From: Nitrospirota bacterium
GTDB taxonomy: Bacteria > Nitrospirota > Thermodesulfovibrionia > Thermodesulfovibrionales > Dissulfurispiraceae
Reading direction: 5' to 3'
Length of the DNA stretch: 64,000 nt
Assembly (NCBI GenBank): GCA_004321915.1
Contig: SCQE01000021.1
Span: 186,001 to 250,000 of the forward strand
The notes beneath the pieces are model-generated. The model made no database searches. It was not told the origin of the DNA and saw only the letters and a list, made by a program, of their open reading frames with translations. Shown here in pieces: positions 24,798 through 33,519 of this stretch. Position 1 is the stretch's first letter; each line of letters opens with the position of its first letter. The translations under genes and the position numbers were made by a program.

Positions 24798-26645
24798 CTA
24801 AAGCAGTGAGATAAGTTCGGCAAGGTTTTTGTATTCCTCTTCGCACAAAGCTATATCTTCTTTTAACAGCCTTAGCCCTTCGGGCACATGTTTTAAGAAA
24901 TATTTCTTGCCTTTGATCTTTGAGAGAAAACCGTAAGCCCCGAGGGCCTGCATATGTCTTTGCAAACGGCAAGAAAGAAGGGAGCGCCGAACATCTTCAG
25001 CGATTTCGGTTTTTGTATTAGACAGATAATGTCTCAACAGGTTTTCCCTAACCGTATCAGGCAGGAGGTAATACGGGTCCCAGAGGATCGAGGCGATATC
25101 ATACGCAGGAGGCGCCATGCGCGCGCCCTGATAGTCAATTATTCTCGGGTTGTTGTTCATAATCATAATATTTTGAGACTGGAAATCCCTGTGGATTATA
25201 GTCTTCCGGAAGGAATCTGATAAGGATGCAAGCTTGTTAAGCTCGCTTTCAACAGCGGCAATGTTTTCTGGCTCTATGCCGCGCATACCCCTAACGAACC
25301 TATCTATAAAATATTCTGTTTCCCAACGGAAATACGCATAGTCGAAAATTCTTGATGCAAGAGCAGGACATTCATCGACCCTATCCGATGCGTCGGTATG
25401 GATTTTGATCAAGACATCCATTGTTTTTTTGTACATCCGTTCAATGTCCGGCGCCGGCCGCGTACATTTAAGCCAAGAATAAAGAGAAAGGTCTCCCAAG
25501 TCTTCAAATATCACTTCTTTGCGTGCATAATCGACCGAAATAAGTTCAGGAACAGACACGCCGCACGAGGAGAAAAACCTTGTGTATTCCAGATGTCTTT
25601 CAAAATCCGGGTCGCCGTCTCCGGCTTTCATGACAACATAAGATTGCCCTGCTCCACGCTGCCTGAAATAGTTTCTGTCGGAACCACCGCTGCCTATCAG
25701 TATCGATTCTGAGTTTTCGGGCATGCCTAAGAACTCATGCTCTTTCAGCTGTAGTTCGAAATCGAGCCCAATAATACAGTTGTTGTACGGCTTTGCCTCG
25801 ATTTTTGCCCCCGGGAGCAAGAGGCAGTTGCAAAGCTTTGCCCCTTCGTGGATTTTACCTTCATTTTCTACAATAACAAACCCGTTGATTTCGACATTGC
25901 CGCATATGCCGGTTGACGGTCCTAAATAAACCGTTTCACCGTTCGTTCTTAGAAAATCAGTAACGGTAGAGGCATAGGCGGCAGGAGTGCCGATGTCGCT
26001 CCATTTTGCGCCCGTAAAATCGCAGACCCCTATCGTTTCTCCTGAAGATGCGGCTGTAAGCCATGCGTCCACGACGCTGGAAACCCCCTGAGGCAGAAAC
26101 CGCAGAAATTCAGGTTCGTAAACAGCGATGCCGGCAAAGGCCCTGCTGACAAGGTTTTGAGAATATTCAGGCCGCGACAACCCTACATTTTTTAACAGAC
26201 CCGCTTCATCGAGGAAAAGGTTGTTGAATTTTGGGAAATCGTGGACGGCCAAGGTGACCAGATTGCCTTTGCGTTTATGGTAAGCAATAAGGCGGTTGAT
26301 ATCGATGTCAGAAAATATGTCCGAATTATGGACCACAAAGGTCTTATCTGAAAGAAACGCTCCGGCATTTTTAAGAGCGCCGCCGGTGCCGAGGATCTCA
26401 TCTTCCACAAATATTTTCACATTGCTAAAAGAGGATGATTTAAGCCACCCCTCCAAGGTCTCTTTTTGATAATGAAGGTTTATGCCGATCTCGCCCGAAA
26501 CCGAAACGCGGATTTTATCGAGAATCCGTTCCAGCAGCGGTTTTCCGGCGATGGGAATAAGCGGCTTGGGAATCCGATTGGTTATAGGTCTGAGTCTTAA
26601 GCCAAAGCCGGCAGCAAGGACAAAGGCATTTACAGTTTCAGTCAT
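24798..26645 (-). CDS. Bifunctional MurU-AmgK-like protein (sugar-1-P uridylyltransferase plus anomeric sugar kinase)
   Basis: 615 residues in two enzymes. Residues 1-~235 are a nucleotidyltransferase with 'VLAAGFGLRLRPITNRIPKP', 'LGTGGALKNAG' and 'HNSDIFSDID', as in MurU. Residues ~235-310 look like a short beta-helix linker. Residues ~315-615 are an aminoglycoside-phosphotransferase-type kinase with 'IIHRDFQSQNIMI' and 'IIDYQGARMAPPAYD', as in AmgK. In Pseudomonas AmgK and MurU are separate and convert MurNAc to UDP-MurNAc, bypassing MurA. Here they are fused in the order MurU-AmgK and overlap a NamZ homologue by eight bases, which strongly suggests peptidoglycan recycling. An alternative is a different sugar salvage activity. 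Confidence 0.8.
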   Translation of the reverse strand: MTETVNAFVLAAGFGLRLRPITNRIPKPLIPIAGKPLLERILDKIRVSVSGEIGINLHYQKETLEGWLKSSSFSNVKIFVEDEILGTGGALKNAGAFLSDKTFVVHNSDIFSDIDINRLIAYHKRKGNLVTLAVHDFPKFNNLFLDEAGLLKNVGLSRPEYSQNLVSRAFAGIAVYEPEFLRFLPQGVSSVVDAWLTAASSGETIGVCDFTGAKWSDIGTPAAYASTVTDFLRTNGETVYLGPSTGICGNVEINGFVIVENEGKIHEGAKLCNCLLLPGAKIEAKPYNNCIIGLDFELQLKEHEFLGMPENSESILIGSGGSDRNYFRQRGAGQSYVVMKAGDGDPDFERHLEYTRFFSSCGVSVPELISVDYARKEVIFEDLGDLSLYSWLKCTRPAPDIERMYKKTMDVLIKIHTDASDRVDECPALASRIFDYAYFRWETEYFIDRFVRGMRGIEPENIAAVESELNKLASLSDSFRKTIIHRDFQSQNIMIMNNNPRIIDYQGARMAPPAYDIASILWDPYYLLPDTVRENLLRHYLSNTKTEIAEDVRRSLLSCRLQRHMQALGAYGFLSKIKGKKYFLKHVPEGLRLLKEDIALCEEEYKNLAELISLL

Positions 26646-27843
26646 AGAGTAGATATTTTCTTCTTACATTCTTGTTGAAAACCGCACATTCAGAAGCCCA
26701 CCAGCTTTCGATTTTATCGAGGTTTTTATGTTCCTCTATTTCCGTTCTGAGCCTGTCCGAACCGGAGAGTATATCCACCGGCATTTTTTCGGTCTCATAC
26801 TCGTACGGAGGAAGTTTCCAGAGGGGATAGGCAGGGTAAAGCTCGTTTGCGGCCTTCAATATTGCGACGGCTGTTTTAAACGGCTTGAACAATTTTCTGT
26901 CTAACACATGGATCTGGGCGCCGCCGCATAGTCTTCCCGCATGCTTTTGGAATGTGGGCTGGAAATGGAGCGGCCTGAAAACAACGCCTTTAAGTTTGAA
27001 ATCTCCAAGTCTTTTTACAAACGCGTCGGGCCCGATAAACGGCGCTCCGAATATCTCAAAGGGTCTTGTAGTCCCACGCCCCTCGCTGAGATGAGTGCCT
27101 TCGAGCAGGCACATGCCCGGATAAACCAATGCGGTATCGAGCGTCGGCATGTTGGGAGAAGGCATGACCCACGGCAGGCCTGTCCTGTCGTACCACAGGC
27201 TGCGTTTCCAGTTCCTCATCTTAACAATATGCAAATCAAGTTCAGGATAAAAAGTATTTTTGAGATAAAGCGCAATCTCGCCGATGGTCATGCCGTGCCT
27301 TACAGGAAGCGGTCTCTGTCCCACAAAAGAGGCATACTCGATGTCCAAGACCGGCCCCTCGGTCTGTATGCCGCCGATAGGGTTCGGCCTGTCGAGTACA
27401 ACCGCCGCTTTGTTGTTTTCAAGGCAGGCCTGCATGCAAAGTTCCATGGTCCAGATAAAGGTGTAGTAGCGCGCCCCGACATCCTGTACGTCGATGACCA
27501 TGCAGTCAAGGTTTTTGAGCATCTGCGGCAGGGGCTTTCTGGTATTACCGTAAAGACTGTAAACAGGCAGTCCGGTCTTTTTGTCTAAAAAACCCTCCCA
27601 CTCTATCATATTGTCCTGCGTCTCTCCCCTGATGCCGTGCTGCGGGCCCAAAAGGGCCTTGAGCTCGAAATCTTTGAAGCGCGCGACACAGTCCACCGCA
27701 TGTTCGATCCGGGCGTTTACGGACGCCGGATGCACAAGAAGTCCTGCCCGCGCTCCTGTCAGCCGTTTAGGCCAGCGTTTGCGGAGCATATCCAGACCGG
27801 ACAAAACCGTTTGGGAAGGACTCTTTGCTATAACATTCCGCAC
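26638..27843 (-). CDS. NamZ-like exo-beta-N-acetylmuramidase (DUF1343/GH171)
   Basis: 401 residues of the DUF1343 family, whose founder NamZ releases MurNAc from non-reducing ends of muropeptide glycans. Conserved segments include 'GLDMLRKRWPKRLTGARAGLL', 'LLGPQHGIRGETQ', 'DVQDVGARYYTFIWTM', 'LDRPNPIGG' and 'EGTHLSEGRGTTRPFEIFG'. No signal peptide is visible, so a cytoplasmic form acting on imported muropeptides is likely. The GTG start at 27843 is kept because the family begins with the 'GLDxL' segment; no SD precedes it and coupling to tupC (6-base gap) is probable. The downstream MurU-AmgK fusion would use its product. Confidence 0.85.
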   Translation of the reverse strand: MRNVIAKSPSQTVLSGLDMLRKRWPKRLTGARAGLLVHPASVNARIEHAVDCVARFKDFELKALLGPQHGIRGETQDNMIEWEGFLDKKTGLPVYSLYGNTRKPLPQMLKNLDCMVIDVQDVGARYYTFIWTMELCMQACLENNKAAVVLDRPNPIGGIQTEGPVLDIEYASFVGQRPLPVRHGMTIGEIALYLKNTFYPELDLHIVKMRNWKRSLWYDRTGLPWVMPSPNMPTLDTALVYPGMCLLEGTHLSEGRGTTRPFEIFGAPFIGPDAFVKRLGDFKLKGVVFRPLHFQPTFQKHAGRLCGGAQIHVLDRKLFKPFKTAVAILKAANELYPAYPLWKLPPYEYETEKMPVDILSGSDRLRTEIEEHKNLDKIESWWASECAVFNKNVRRKYLLYD

Positions 27844-27849
27844 AGAAGA

Positions 27850-28500
27850 TTATAGCAGTTTCAGTCGGCCTTCGGTCATGCTTAGGATTTGTGAATCCAG
27901 ACGTTCTGCCTGATGGAGGTCGTGTGTGGCGATGATCACAGTCCGTTGCCGGTCTTTGAATTTCGAGATCAACTCTTCGATTATGCCTTTGCTCTCCGCA
28001 TCTACAAATGCTGTGGGCTCATCGAGGAAAATTATTTCCGGTTCGAACACCATGGCCCGCGCTATCCCGAGTCTCTGCGTTTCTCCGCTCGAAAGCGTTT
28101 GGGCGTTTTGTGCGCTCTTGCCTGCAAGCTTTACCAGCTTGAGAATACGGGCTGCTTTTTCTTTTATCTCATTTCCTGCAATGCCCCGAATTTTCAATCC
28201 ATACGCCGCATTGTTGAACACAGACGAGTTGAACACGCCGGTCTTAGGCAAGACCAGCGTTATTTTCCTTTTCAAAGGGATTTCGTGAGGCTGCTCGGCA
28301 TCGCCGCAAAAAAATCTTACCGCACCCTTATCAGGCTGCTCAAGCAGTGCGCAAATTCTGAGAAATGTGGATTTGCCGCTGCCGTTGGACCCGATCAGCG
28401 CGTAAGTCTTGCCTGCTTCGAATTCAAAACGGCAACCGTCTAGCACGGCATTGCCGTCATAGCTTTTGCTTATTCTGTCTATAGAAAGGCGTAAGCTCAT
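27850..28500 (-). CDS. tupC: ABC transporter ATPase, tungstate uptake
   Basis: 216 residues. Walker A 'IGSNGSGKSTF', signature 'TLSSGETQRLGIARAM' and Walker B 'IIFLDEPTAFVD' with the H-loop in 'IIATHDLHQ'. It lacks the C-terminal regulatory domain of ModC, as TupC does. The four-base overlap with tupB and the tungstate-type binding protein upstream define it. Confidence 0.85.
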   Translation of the reverse strand: MSLRLSIDRISKSYDGNAVLDGCRFEFEAGKTYALIGSNGSGKSTFLRICALLEQPDKGAVRFFCGDAEQPHEIPLKRKITLVLPKTGVFNSSVFNNAAYGLKIRGIAGNEIKEKAARILKLVKLAGKSAQNAQTLSSGETQRLGIARAMVFEPEIIFLDEPTAFVDAESKGIIEELISKFKDRQRTVIIATHDLHQAERLDSQILSMTEGRLKLL

Positions 28501-29186
28501 TTTTTGTCCTGAAAATGCCCTTTTCTCTGGACCATATGCAAAACAACGTTAATCAAAAGTGAAATCGCAAGCAGAATTATACCGAGCGCGAGCGCGAGTT
28601 CAAAGTTCCCTTTGTCGGTTTCGAGCGCGATGGTCGTGGTCATTACGCGGGTGTATCCTGCGATATTGCCGCCTACTATCAGTATGGCGCCGACCTCGGC
28701 CATCACCCTCCCCAGCGCGGCGATTACTGCGGCTGTTATTCCATAGCGCGCCTCCTTTACCACGGTCAACGATTCCTGCAAAGGCGATGCCCCGAGCGTT
28801 TTAGCGGCCTGTTTTATAACAGGGTCGACGCCTACGACAGCCGAGTGTGTTAAGGAAGCGACAATCGGGAAGGCAAGGATCGTCTGTGCTATGACCATCG
28901 CCGACGGCGTGTAAAGCAGCGACATAAAACCTAGAGGCCCGCTCCTCGAAAGGGTGAGATAAACACACAAACCTACGACTACAGGCGGCAGGCCCATAAA
29001 GGTGTTGAGAAGGCTTACAACACCTCCCCTGAAACGAAATTTTTTAAGCCCTGTAAGCGCCCCGACCGGGACCCCCGCAATCGAAGCAAGACACAAGGCG
29101 CACAAAGAAACCTGAAGCGACAACAGAATGATCGCAAAAAGCTCATGGTCGGTATTAAAAATAAGTGCAAACGCCTTTTCGAACAT
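28497..29186 (-). CDS. tupB: ABC transporter permease, tungstate uptake
   Basis: 229 residues with about five membrane helices. The EAA-like loop 'QAAKTLGASPLQESLTVVKEA' and 'GRVMAEVGAILIVGGNIAG' match TupB permeases. It starts 23 bases after tupA and overlaps tupC. Confidence 0.9.
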   Translation of the reverse strand: MFEKAFALIFNTDHELFAIILLSLQVSLCALCLASIAGVPVGALTGLKKFRFRGGVVSLLNTFMGLPPVVVGLCVYLTLSRSGPLGFMSLLYTPSAMVIAQTILAFPIVASLTHSAVVGVDPVIKQAAKTLGASPLQESLTVVKEARYGITAAVIAALGRVMAEVGAILIVGGNIAGYTRVMTTTIALETDKGNFELALALGIILLAISLLINVVLHMVQRKGHFQDKK

Positions 29187-29209
29187 CTTCCGCTGCCCCT
29201 CCCTGCAAG

Positions 29210-30031
29210 CTACTTTGCGTTAGGATAAAAAAGCTGATTGCCGTGGCTGTCCTTAAAGGATTTTATGGCCTGTTGCCCTTCTTTCGAGATTATCCAATTC
29301 ACGAATTCCAGCGCCTCCTTGTGTTTTACGTGTTTGTGTTTTAGGGGATTAACAGCCATAACTCCGTATTGGTTAAAAAGCGGCGGGTCGCCTTCGAACA
29401 CAAGCTCCATATCGAGCTTGTCCCTGTCCTTAACGGCAAGCCATGTGCCCCTGTCTCCGATAGTGTATGCCCGCTTCTCGTTTGCGATTCTCTGTGTCTT
29501 TTCCATGCCCTGACCTACCTCAAGATACCACTTTTGATCTTTTGGATTAATGCCGGCTTTTTTCCATATATCAAGCTCTTTGATATGAGTTCCTGATTTG
29601 TCCCCTCTCGAAACAAAAAGCGCATTGTCGGCAGCTATTTTTTTAAAGACCTCGATAACAGTCTTTGAACGTTTAATTTTAGATGGATCGTCTTTCGGTC
29701 CGATTATTATAAAATCATTGTACATAACATCATGGCGACTCACAAACCAGCCTTCCTCAAGCGCTTTCAGTTCGAGCTCTTTAGCATGCACCAATACCAC
29801 ATCCGCGTCGCCCCTCTTGCCCATCTCGATTGCGGCCCCTGTACCCCTCGCCACAACTTTCACTTTGATGCCTGTCTTTTTTTCAAAGGCAGGCAATATA
29901 TGTCCAAGCAGTCCCGAATTTTCGGTGCTTGTAGTCGAGGCGCAGATGATCTCGAACGCCGCCGAAGCATGGATTGCAAAGACGGCAAAAATAAATACAG
30001 ATATAACATAGATTGCCGTTTTCTTACACAT
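29210..30031 (-). CDS. tupA: Tungstate-binding periplasmic protein
   Basis: 273 residues with a signal peptide ('IYVISVFIFAVFAIHASA'). The mature N terminus 'ICASTTSTENSGLL' carries the TTS motif that binds the oxyanion in TupA, and 'GTGAAIEMGKRGDADVVLVHA' plus 'NDFIIIGPKDDP' are equally typical; 'FVSRGDKSGTHIKELDIW' completes the family profile. Tungstate supply fits a radical-SAM- and cobalamin-rich anaerobic metabolism that often includes W- or Mo-pterin enzymes. Overlaps the upstream regulator by eight bases. Confidence 0.9.
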   Translation of the reverse strand: MCKKTAIYVISVFIFAVFAIHASAAFEIICASTTSTENSGLLGHILPAFEKKTGIKVKVVARGTGAAIEMGKRGDADVVLVHAKELELKALEEGWFVSRHDVMYNDFIIIGPKDDPSKIKRSKTVIEVFKKIAADNALFVSRGDKSGTHIKELDIWKKAGINPKDQKWYLEVGQGMEKTQRIANEKRAYTIGDRGTWLAVKDRDKLDMELVFEGDPPLFNQYGVMAVNPLKHKHVKHKEALEFVNWIISKEGQQAIKSFKDSHGNQLFYPNAK

Positions 30032-30452
30032 AACTACCCCCGTTTTTTTGTTTAAGATTTTTTACATAACAGCTTTTTTTGTCGAAGCTAAGTTTCCCGC
30101 CCTCTCTTTTCAAGAATTTTTGGAAATTATCGTAGAACCTCCAAAAAAGTTTCACGGCATCCTCCCCTGCATCGGTAAGGACCGCGCCGCCGCCGCCTTT
30201 ACCTCCGGTGGAGGCCTCGACAAGGCGTTTGGGTGATTGGCTGTTCATGGATTCGACGAGTTCCCACGCCCGCCTGTAGGACATCTTCATGGATTTCGCG
30301 GCCTGAGTGATGGAGCCGTATTCCTTTATCCTCTCAAGCAGCACGATCCTGCCGTAGCCGAGAAAAGTCCCTTCCGCTCCGTCTATCCAGATGCGGCCTT
30401 TTAAGCCGCCGGACGATGTTTTTTCCGGCGAACGCCCATTTTTTTTGTGCAT
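30024..30452 (-). CDS. ModE-type winged-helix regulator of tungstate/molybdate uptake
   Basis: 142 residues, equal to the DNA-binding half of ModE. 'LLERIKEYGSITQAAKSMKM' and 'SYRRAWELVESMN' form the LysR-like helix-turn-helix, and 'GGKGGGGAVLTDAGEDAV' the wing. The metal-binding TOBE/MOP domains of full ModE are absent, so a different sensing mode or a partner is implied. First gene of the operon; presumably autoregulated. Confidence 0.85.
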   Translation of the reverse strand: MHKKNGRSPEKTSSGGLKGRIWIDGAEGTFLGYGRIVLLERIKEYGSITQAAKSMKMSYRRAWELVESMNSQSPKRLVEASTGGKGGGGAVLTDAGEDAVKLFWRFYDNFQKFLKREGGKLSFDKKSCYVKNLKQKNGGSYV

Positions 30453-30519
30453 AGCGTAATATACTTTCGGGAATAACGAAAAATCAAATGAAAAATATTC
30501 GCATGGAAAGGGGTGTGCT

Positions 30520-32337
30520 CTAAGTTTCGAAGACCGGGTCTTTTTTCAGAAGGTCATGGAGCGTTTCGGCGCTAAGGGGTTTGCTGAAGTAGTAGCCTTG
30601 TATTTCATCGCAGTCGTTTGAGCGCAGGAATTCGACTTGGTCACGGGTTTCGACCCCTTCCGCCACTACTTTATGTTTGAGCCCGTGGGCCAACGCGATT
30701 ATGGATTCTACGACCCTGCAATTTTCGGGGATGCTTAAGTCGGATATGAAAGAAGCGTCTATCTTGAGTTCGTCCAATGCGAATTTGTTCAGGTAATTAA
30801 GGGAAGAGTAACCGGTCCCGAAATCGTCTATCGAAACGCTTACGCCGGCGTCCCTTAAAGCGTTAAGCATGATTATGGTCCCGGATATGTCCTCGATAAT
30901 AGTGGATTCCGTGATCTCCAACATCAGGTATTTGGGATCAAGGCCTGTCTCGGAAAGTATTTCTTTCACAATCGTCAAAAAGTCGCGCTTCCTGAACTGT
31001 CTGACCGATAAATTGACCGATACCCTTATCGGTCTTAGGCCTTCGTCCTGCCATTCCTTGTTCTGTCGGCAGGCCTCTCTCAGCGCCCATTCTCCGAGCG
31101 GGATTATCAATCCGGTCTCTTCGGCAAGAGGGATGAACAGGGTAGGCCTTACCTGTCCCTGGTCCGGATGGTACCAGCGCAGCAGGGCCTCCATTCCGAT
31201 AATGCGTCCGGTTTTAATATCTATCTTCGGCTGGTAGTTCAGGTGAAACTCCAGCTTGTCCAAGGCCTGCCTGAACCTAGTTTCAAGGACGAAACGCTCC
31301 ACAGTGCTCTTGTTGATGTCCTCGGTGAAAAATTTAAAATTGTTTTTCCCTTGGGCCTTGGCATGGTACATCGCCGTGTCGGCGTTCTTGACTAAAACAT
31401 CGGGGTCGCTGCCGTCGTTAGGGAACATTGTTACTCCGATGCTTGCCGAAATATAAAGGTCGTGGCCTGAGAGCAAGAACGGCGATGCTAGAAGCGAGTT
31501 GAATTTTTGCGCCAAGTGTGCGGCATTGGTTGCGCTGCCCACATCAGGCAGTATGACCAAAAATTCGTCTCCGCCCATCCGGGCCGCCGTATCGCTTTTT
31601 CGTATCGCGCCGGCAAGCCTTGCCGAGGCTTCGACCAAAAGCTGGTCGCCCACATGATGGCCGAGCGTGTCGTTGATCTCCTTAAACCGGTCAAGGTCTA
31701 TAAGCATGATCGCAATAAGCTGGCGGTATCTTGACGCAAAAGTAAGCGCTTGCCGCAGACGGTCATACATAAGAGACCGGTTGGGAAGTTTGGTAAGCAC
31801 ATCGAAATGGGCCATCTCTTGCAGCATTTTTTCATTGTTTTTAAAGCGGGTTATGTCCCAGAACGCCGTAGTATATTTTTGTATCTTGTCTTTTTCGTCT
31901 TCGAACTTGGCGATTATGAGCCAAGCAGGGAAGGTCTTTCTGCCCTTTTTGCGGCATAAAATCTCGCCCTGCCAATTTTCGTTGCCGAGCAAGGCGTCCT
32001 TGATCTTTTGTATCGCTTGGTTATCGTTTGCGTTTAATAGGCAATCGAACAAATTTTTGCCGAGCGCTTCTTTTTCCGTTAATCCGGTAAGGTCTAAAAG
32101 GGTCTTGTTCAAAGCGGTTATGCGCTGGTCGGCATCCATGATCGTATATGCTATTCCGGCCAGACGGACCGCGCGGATTTCGCTTTTATGGAGATTTTCC
32201 GACTTTTCCGCTGCTTTGAGCCGACGTCTTAGTTGAGAAACAAGACCCAACAGTTCGGTTTTTTTTAAATTTTCGTATCCGGAGGGCGTTGTATTTTTTC
32301 TGAGCGGTTTAATATCTTTTTTTGTCTTGTCGGGCAT
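30520..32337 (-). CDS. PAS-GGDEF-EAL cyclic-di-GMP signalling protein
   Basis: 605 residues. A short coiled N terminus, a PAS domain (~60-165, 'ITALNKTLLDLTGLTEKEALG'), a GGDEF domain (~180-335) with intact 'RMGGDEFLVILPDVG', and an EAL domain (~350-600) with 'GMEALLRWYHPD', 'ITESTIIED' and 'IDDFGTGYSSLNYL'. Both catalytic signatures look complete, so synthesis and breakdown of c-di-GMP are both possible, with the PAS domain as sensor. No membrane segment, so it is cytoplasmic. It stands alone between the tungstate operon and a small gene. A link to the motility or glycan genes is only a guess. Confidence 0.9.
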   Translation of the reverse strand: MPDKTKKDIKPLRKNTTPSGYENLKKTELLGLVSQLRRRLKAAEKSENLHKSEIRAVRLAGIAYTIMDADQRITALNKTLLDLTGLTEKEALGKNLFDCLLNANDNQAIQKIKDALLGNENWQGEILCRKKGRKTFPAWLIIAKFEDEKDKIQKYTTAFWDITRFKNNEKMLQEMAHFDVLTKLPNRSLMYDRLRQALTFASRYRQLIAIMLIDLDRFKEINDTLGHHVGDQLLVEASARLAGAIRKSDTAARMGGDEFLVILPDVGSATNAAHLAQKFNSLLASPFLLSGHDLYISASIGVTMFPNDGSDPDVLVKNADTAMYHAKAQGKNNFKFFTEDINKSTVERFVLETRFRQALDKLEFHLNYQPKIDIKTGRIIGMEALLRWYHPDQGQVRPTLFIPLAEETGLIIPLGEWALREACRQNKEWQDEGLRPIRVSVNLSVRQFRKRDFLTIVKEILSETGLDPKYLMLEITESTIIEDISGTIIMLNALRDAGVSVSIDDFGTGYSSLNYLNKFALDELKIDASFISDLSIPENCRVVESIIALAHGLKHKVVAEGVETRDQVEFLRSNDCDEIQGYYFSKPLSAETLHDLLKKDPVFET

Positions 32338-32398
32338 AAACTTTTTGCGGTTGTTCCGTATCTATAGTTCTTTTCGACTTGAACTGTGAAGGTGGCCG

Positions 32399-32596
32399 TC
32401 AGGACTTTGCCTGCTCAGCCATAGTGTTCTTCAGTTTAACTCCAAGTTTGTCCATGACCAGTTTTGTAATGCCGAAATAGGTCTTAATCTCTTCGATGTC
32501 AGGATTAAGGTGGTCTTTGCCGTCTTTTATAAGGCCAAAGCTCGTTTTACCCGTACCCTTATTGAACCTGATGATAATTTCATATATTCCTGCCAT
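32399..32596 (-). CDS. Small conserved-looking hypothetical protein
   Basis: 65 residues with AGGAG a few bases before ATG 32596. 'YEIIIRFNKGTGKTSFGLIKDG' suggests a two-stranded start, followed by a helical 'PDIEEIKTYFGITKLVMDKLG'. The 'GTGKT' is too short to be a P-loop in this setting. No known family; coding is supported by the good ribosome binding site. Confidence 0.55.
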   Translation of the reverse strand: MAGIYEIIIRFNKGTGKTSFGLIKDGKDHLNPDIEEIKTYFGITKLVMDKLGVKLKNTMAEQAKS

Positions 32597-32739
32597 GTTA
32601 TTCTCCTATCGTACTTGGTGATTTGTCTTCCATCATTATAATATGTTTGGCCGTGATTTGATATATTTTTAAATGGATAGGAGACAATAACATCCGGTAG
32701 CGGACCGTAAAAGGCAGCTAAAAGTCATTGATTTACAAA

Positions 32740-32824
32740 TGCCGGAGACGAGAATCGAACTCGTACGGGGCTATGCCCCGAGGGATTTTAAGTCCCTTGC
32801 GTCTGCCAGTTCCGCCACTCCGGC
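32740..32824 (-). tRNA. tRNA-Leu (anticodon TAA)
   Basis: Reverse strand GCCGGAG...CTCCGGC acceptor stem, the anticodon stem AGGGA/TCCCT around CTTAAAA giving TAA, a long GC-rich variable arm (CGGGGCATAGCCCCG), and the T-loop GTTCGATTC. 85 nt; CCA not encoded. It is the last housekeeping feature before the glycan cluster. Confidence 0.95.
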
Positions 32825-32888
32825 AAGAAGGTTAGCCTATCATAAAGGCTTTTGGGGTGTCAAAAACGGACCGACCGCGTTTTTTCTA

Positions 32889-32918
32889 TTGACTCAAAAG
32901 CGTTTGGCATGGTATTGT
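32889..32918 (+). promoter_or_regulatory. Probable promoter of the glycan cluster, leaderless geometry
   Basis: TTGACT (32889-32894), an 18-base spacer ending in TGG, and TATTGT (32913-32918) make a sigma70 promoter with an extended -10. Transcription would start about 7 bases later, at or next to the ATG 32926, and no Shine-Dalgarno is present, so the first mRNA may be leaderless. Confidence 0.45.
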
Positions 32919-32925
32919 TCATGGC

Positions 32926-33507
32926 ATGAACGGTAAAATGCAGCACGATGAAATATCGTTGAAGCTCCTCGACAATATCGCAAAAGAACCGCAAACAACT
33001 CAAAGAACTCTTGCCGACGATTTAGGAATTGCGCTGGGTTTGGTGAACGCATACCTGAAACGGCTTTGCAAAAAAGGCTATATAAAAATCACCACGCTGC
33101 CCAGAAACAGGATCAAATACATCATAACCCCCAAGGGTTTTGCCGAAAAAACGAAGCTCACATACACCTACATGCATTACTCTCTCGAATATTTCAAAGA
33201 AGCGAGGCAGAAGATGGAGGACGCTTATAAAACCATGATAGAAAACGGCTGCAAGACGGTCCTTATCTGGGGTGACGGCGAGCTTGCGGAACTCTGTTAT
33301 ATATCCACGCGCGGCCTGCCGTTGAGCGTGGTCGGTATTGTAGGCGGCCAAAGGATCGAGAACGGCTTTTTCGGACATGACATTTATTCGGTCGAGGACG
33401 TTAAAGGGCTTTCTTTCGATGCCGTTATCGTTGCGTCCATCGAGGACGGAATTTTAGAAACAATAAGGGAGCACGGTGTCGTCCCTGAAAGTATTTACAG
33501 CCTATAA
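32926..33507 (+). CDS. Winged-helix regulator with nucleotide-sugar-type Rossmann tail
   Basis: 193 residues. Residues ~8-75 are a winged helix ('RTLADDLGIALGLVNAYLKRL', wing 'NRIKYIITPKGF') of the type found in EPS-associated MarR-like regulators. Residues ~105-193 resemble the N-terminal Rossmann half of PglD-like proteins ('VLIWGDGELAELC', 'VVGIVGGQR', 'DAVIVASIED'). Such proteins open polysaccharide clusters in many deltaproteobacteria-like genomes next to a UpxY/RfaH protein, exactly as here (12-base gap). A second in-frame ATG lies at 32938. A role in switching the cluster in response to a sugar or nucleotide is inferred. Confidence 0.8.
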   Translation: MNGKMQHDEISLKLLDNIAKEPQTTQRTLADDLGIALGLVNAYLKRLCKKGYIKITTLPRNRIKYIITPKGFAEKTKLTYTYMHYSLEYFKEARQKMEDAYKTMIENGCKTVLIWGDGELAELCYISTRGLPLSVVGIVGGQRIENGFFGHDIYSVEDVKGLSFDAVIVASIEDGILETIREHGVVPESIYSL

Positions 33508-33519
33508 CGGGAACATGAT

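Noticed and set aside
32740-32824. tRNA-Leu as the attachment site for the glycan cluster as an island
   Set aside because: The tRNA 3' end faces away from the cluster, no integrase is present and no direct repeat of the tRNA end was noticed.
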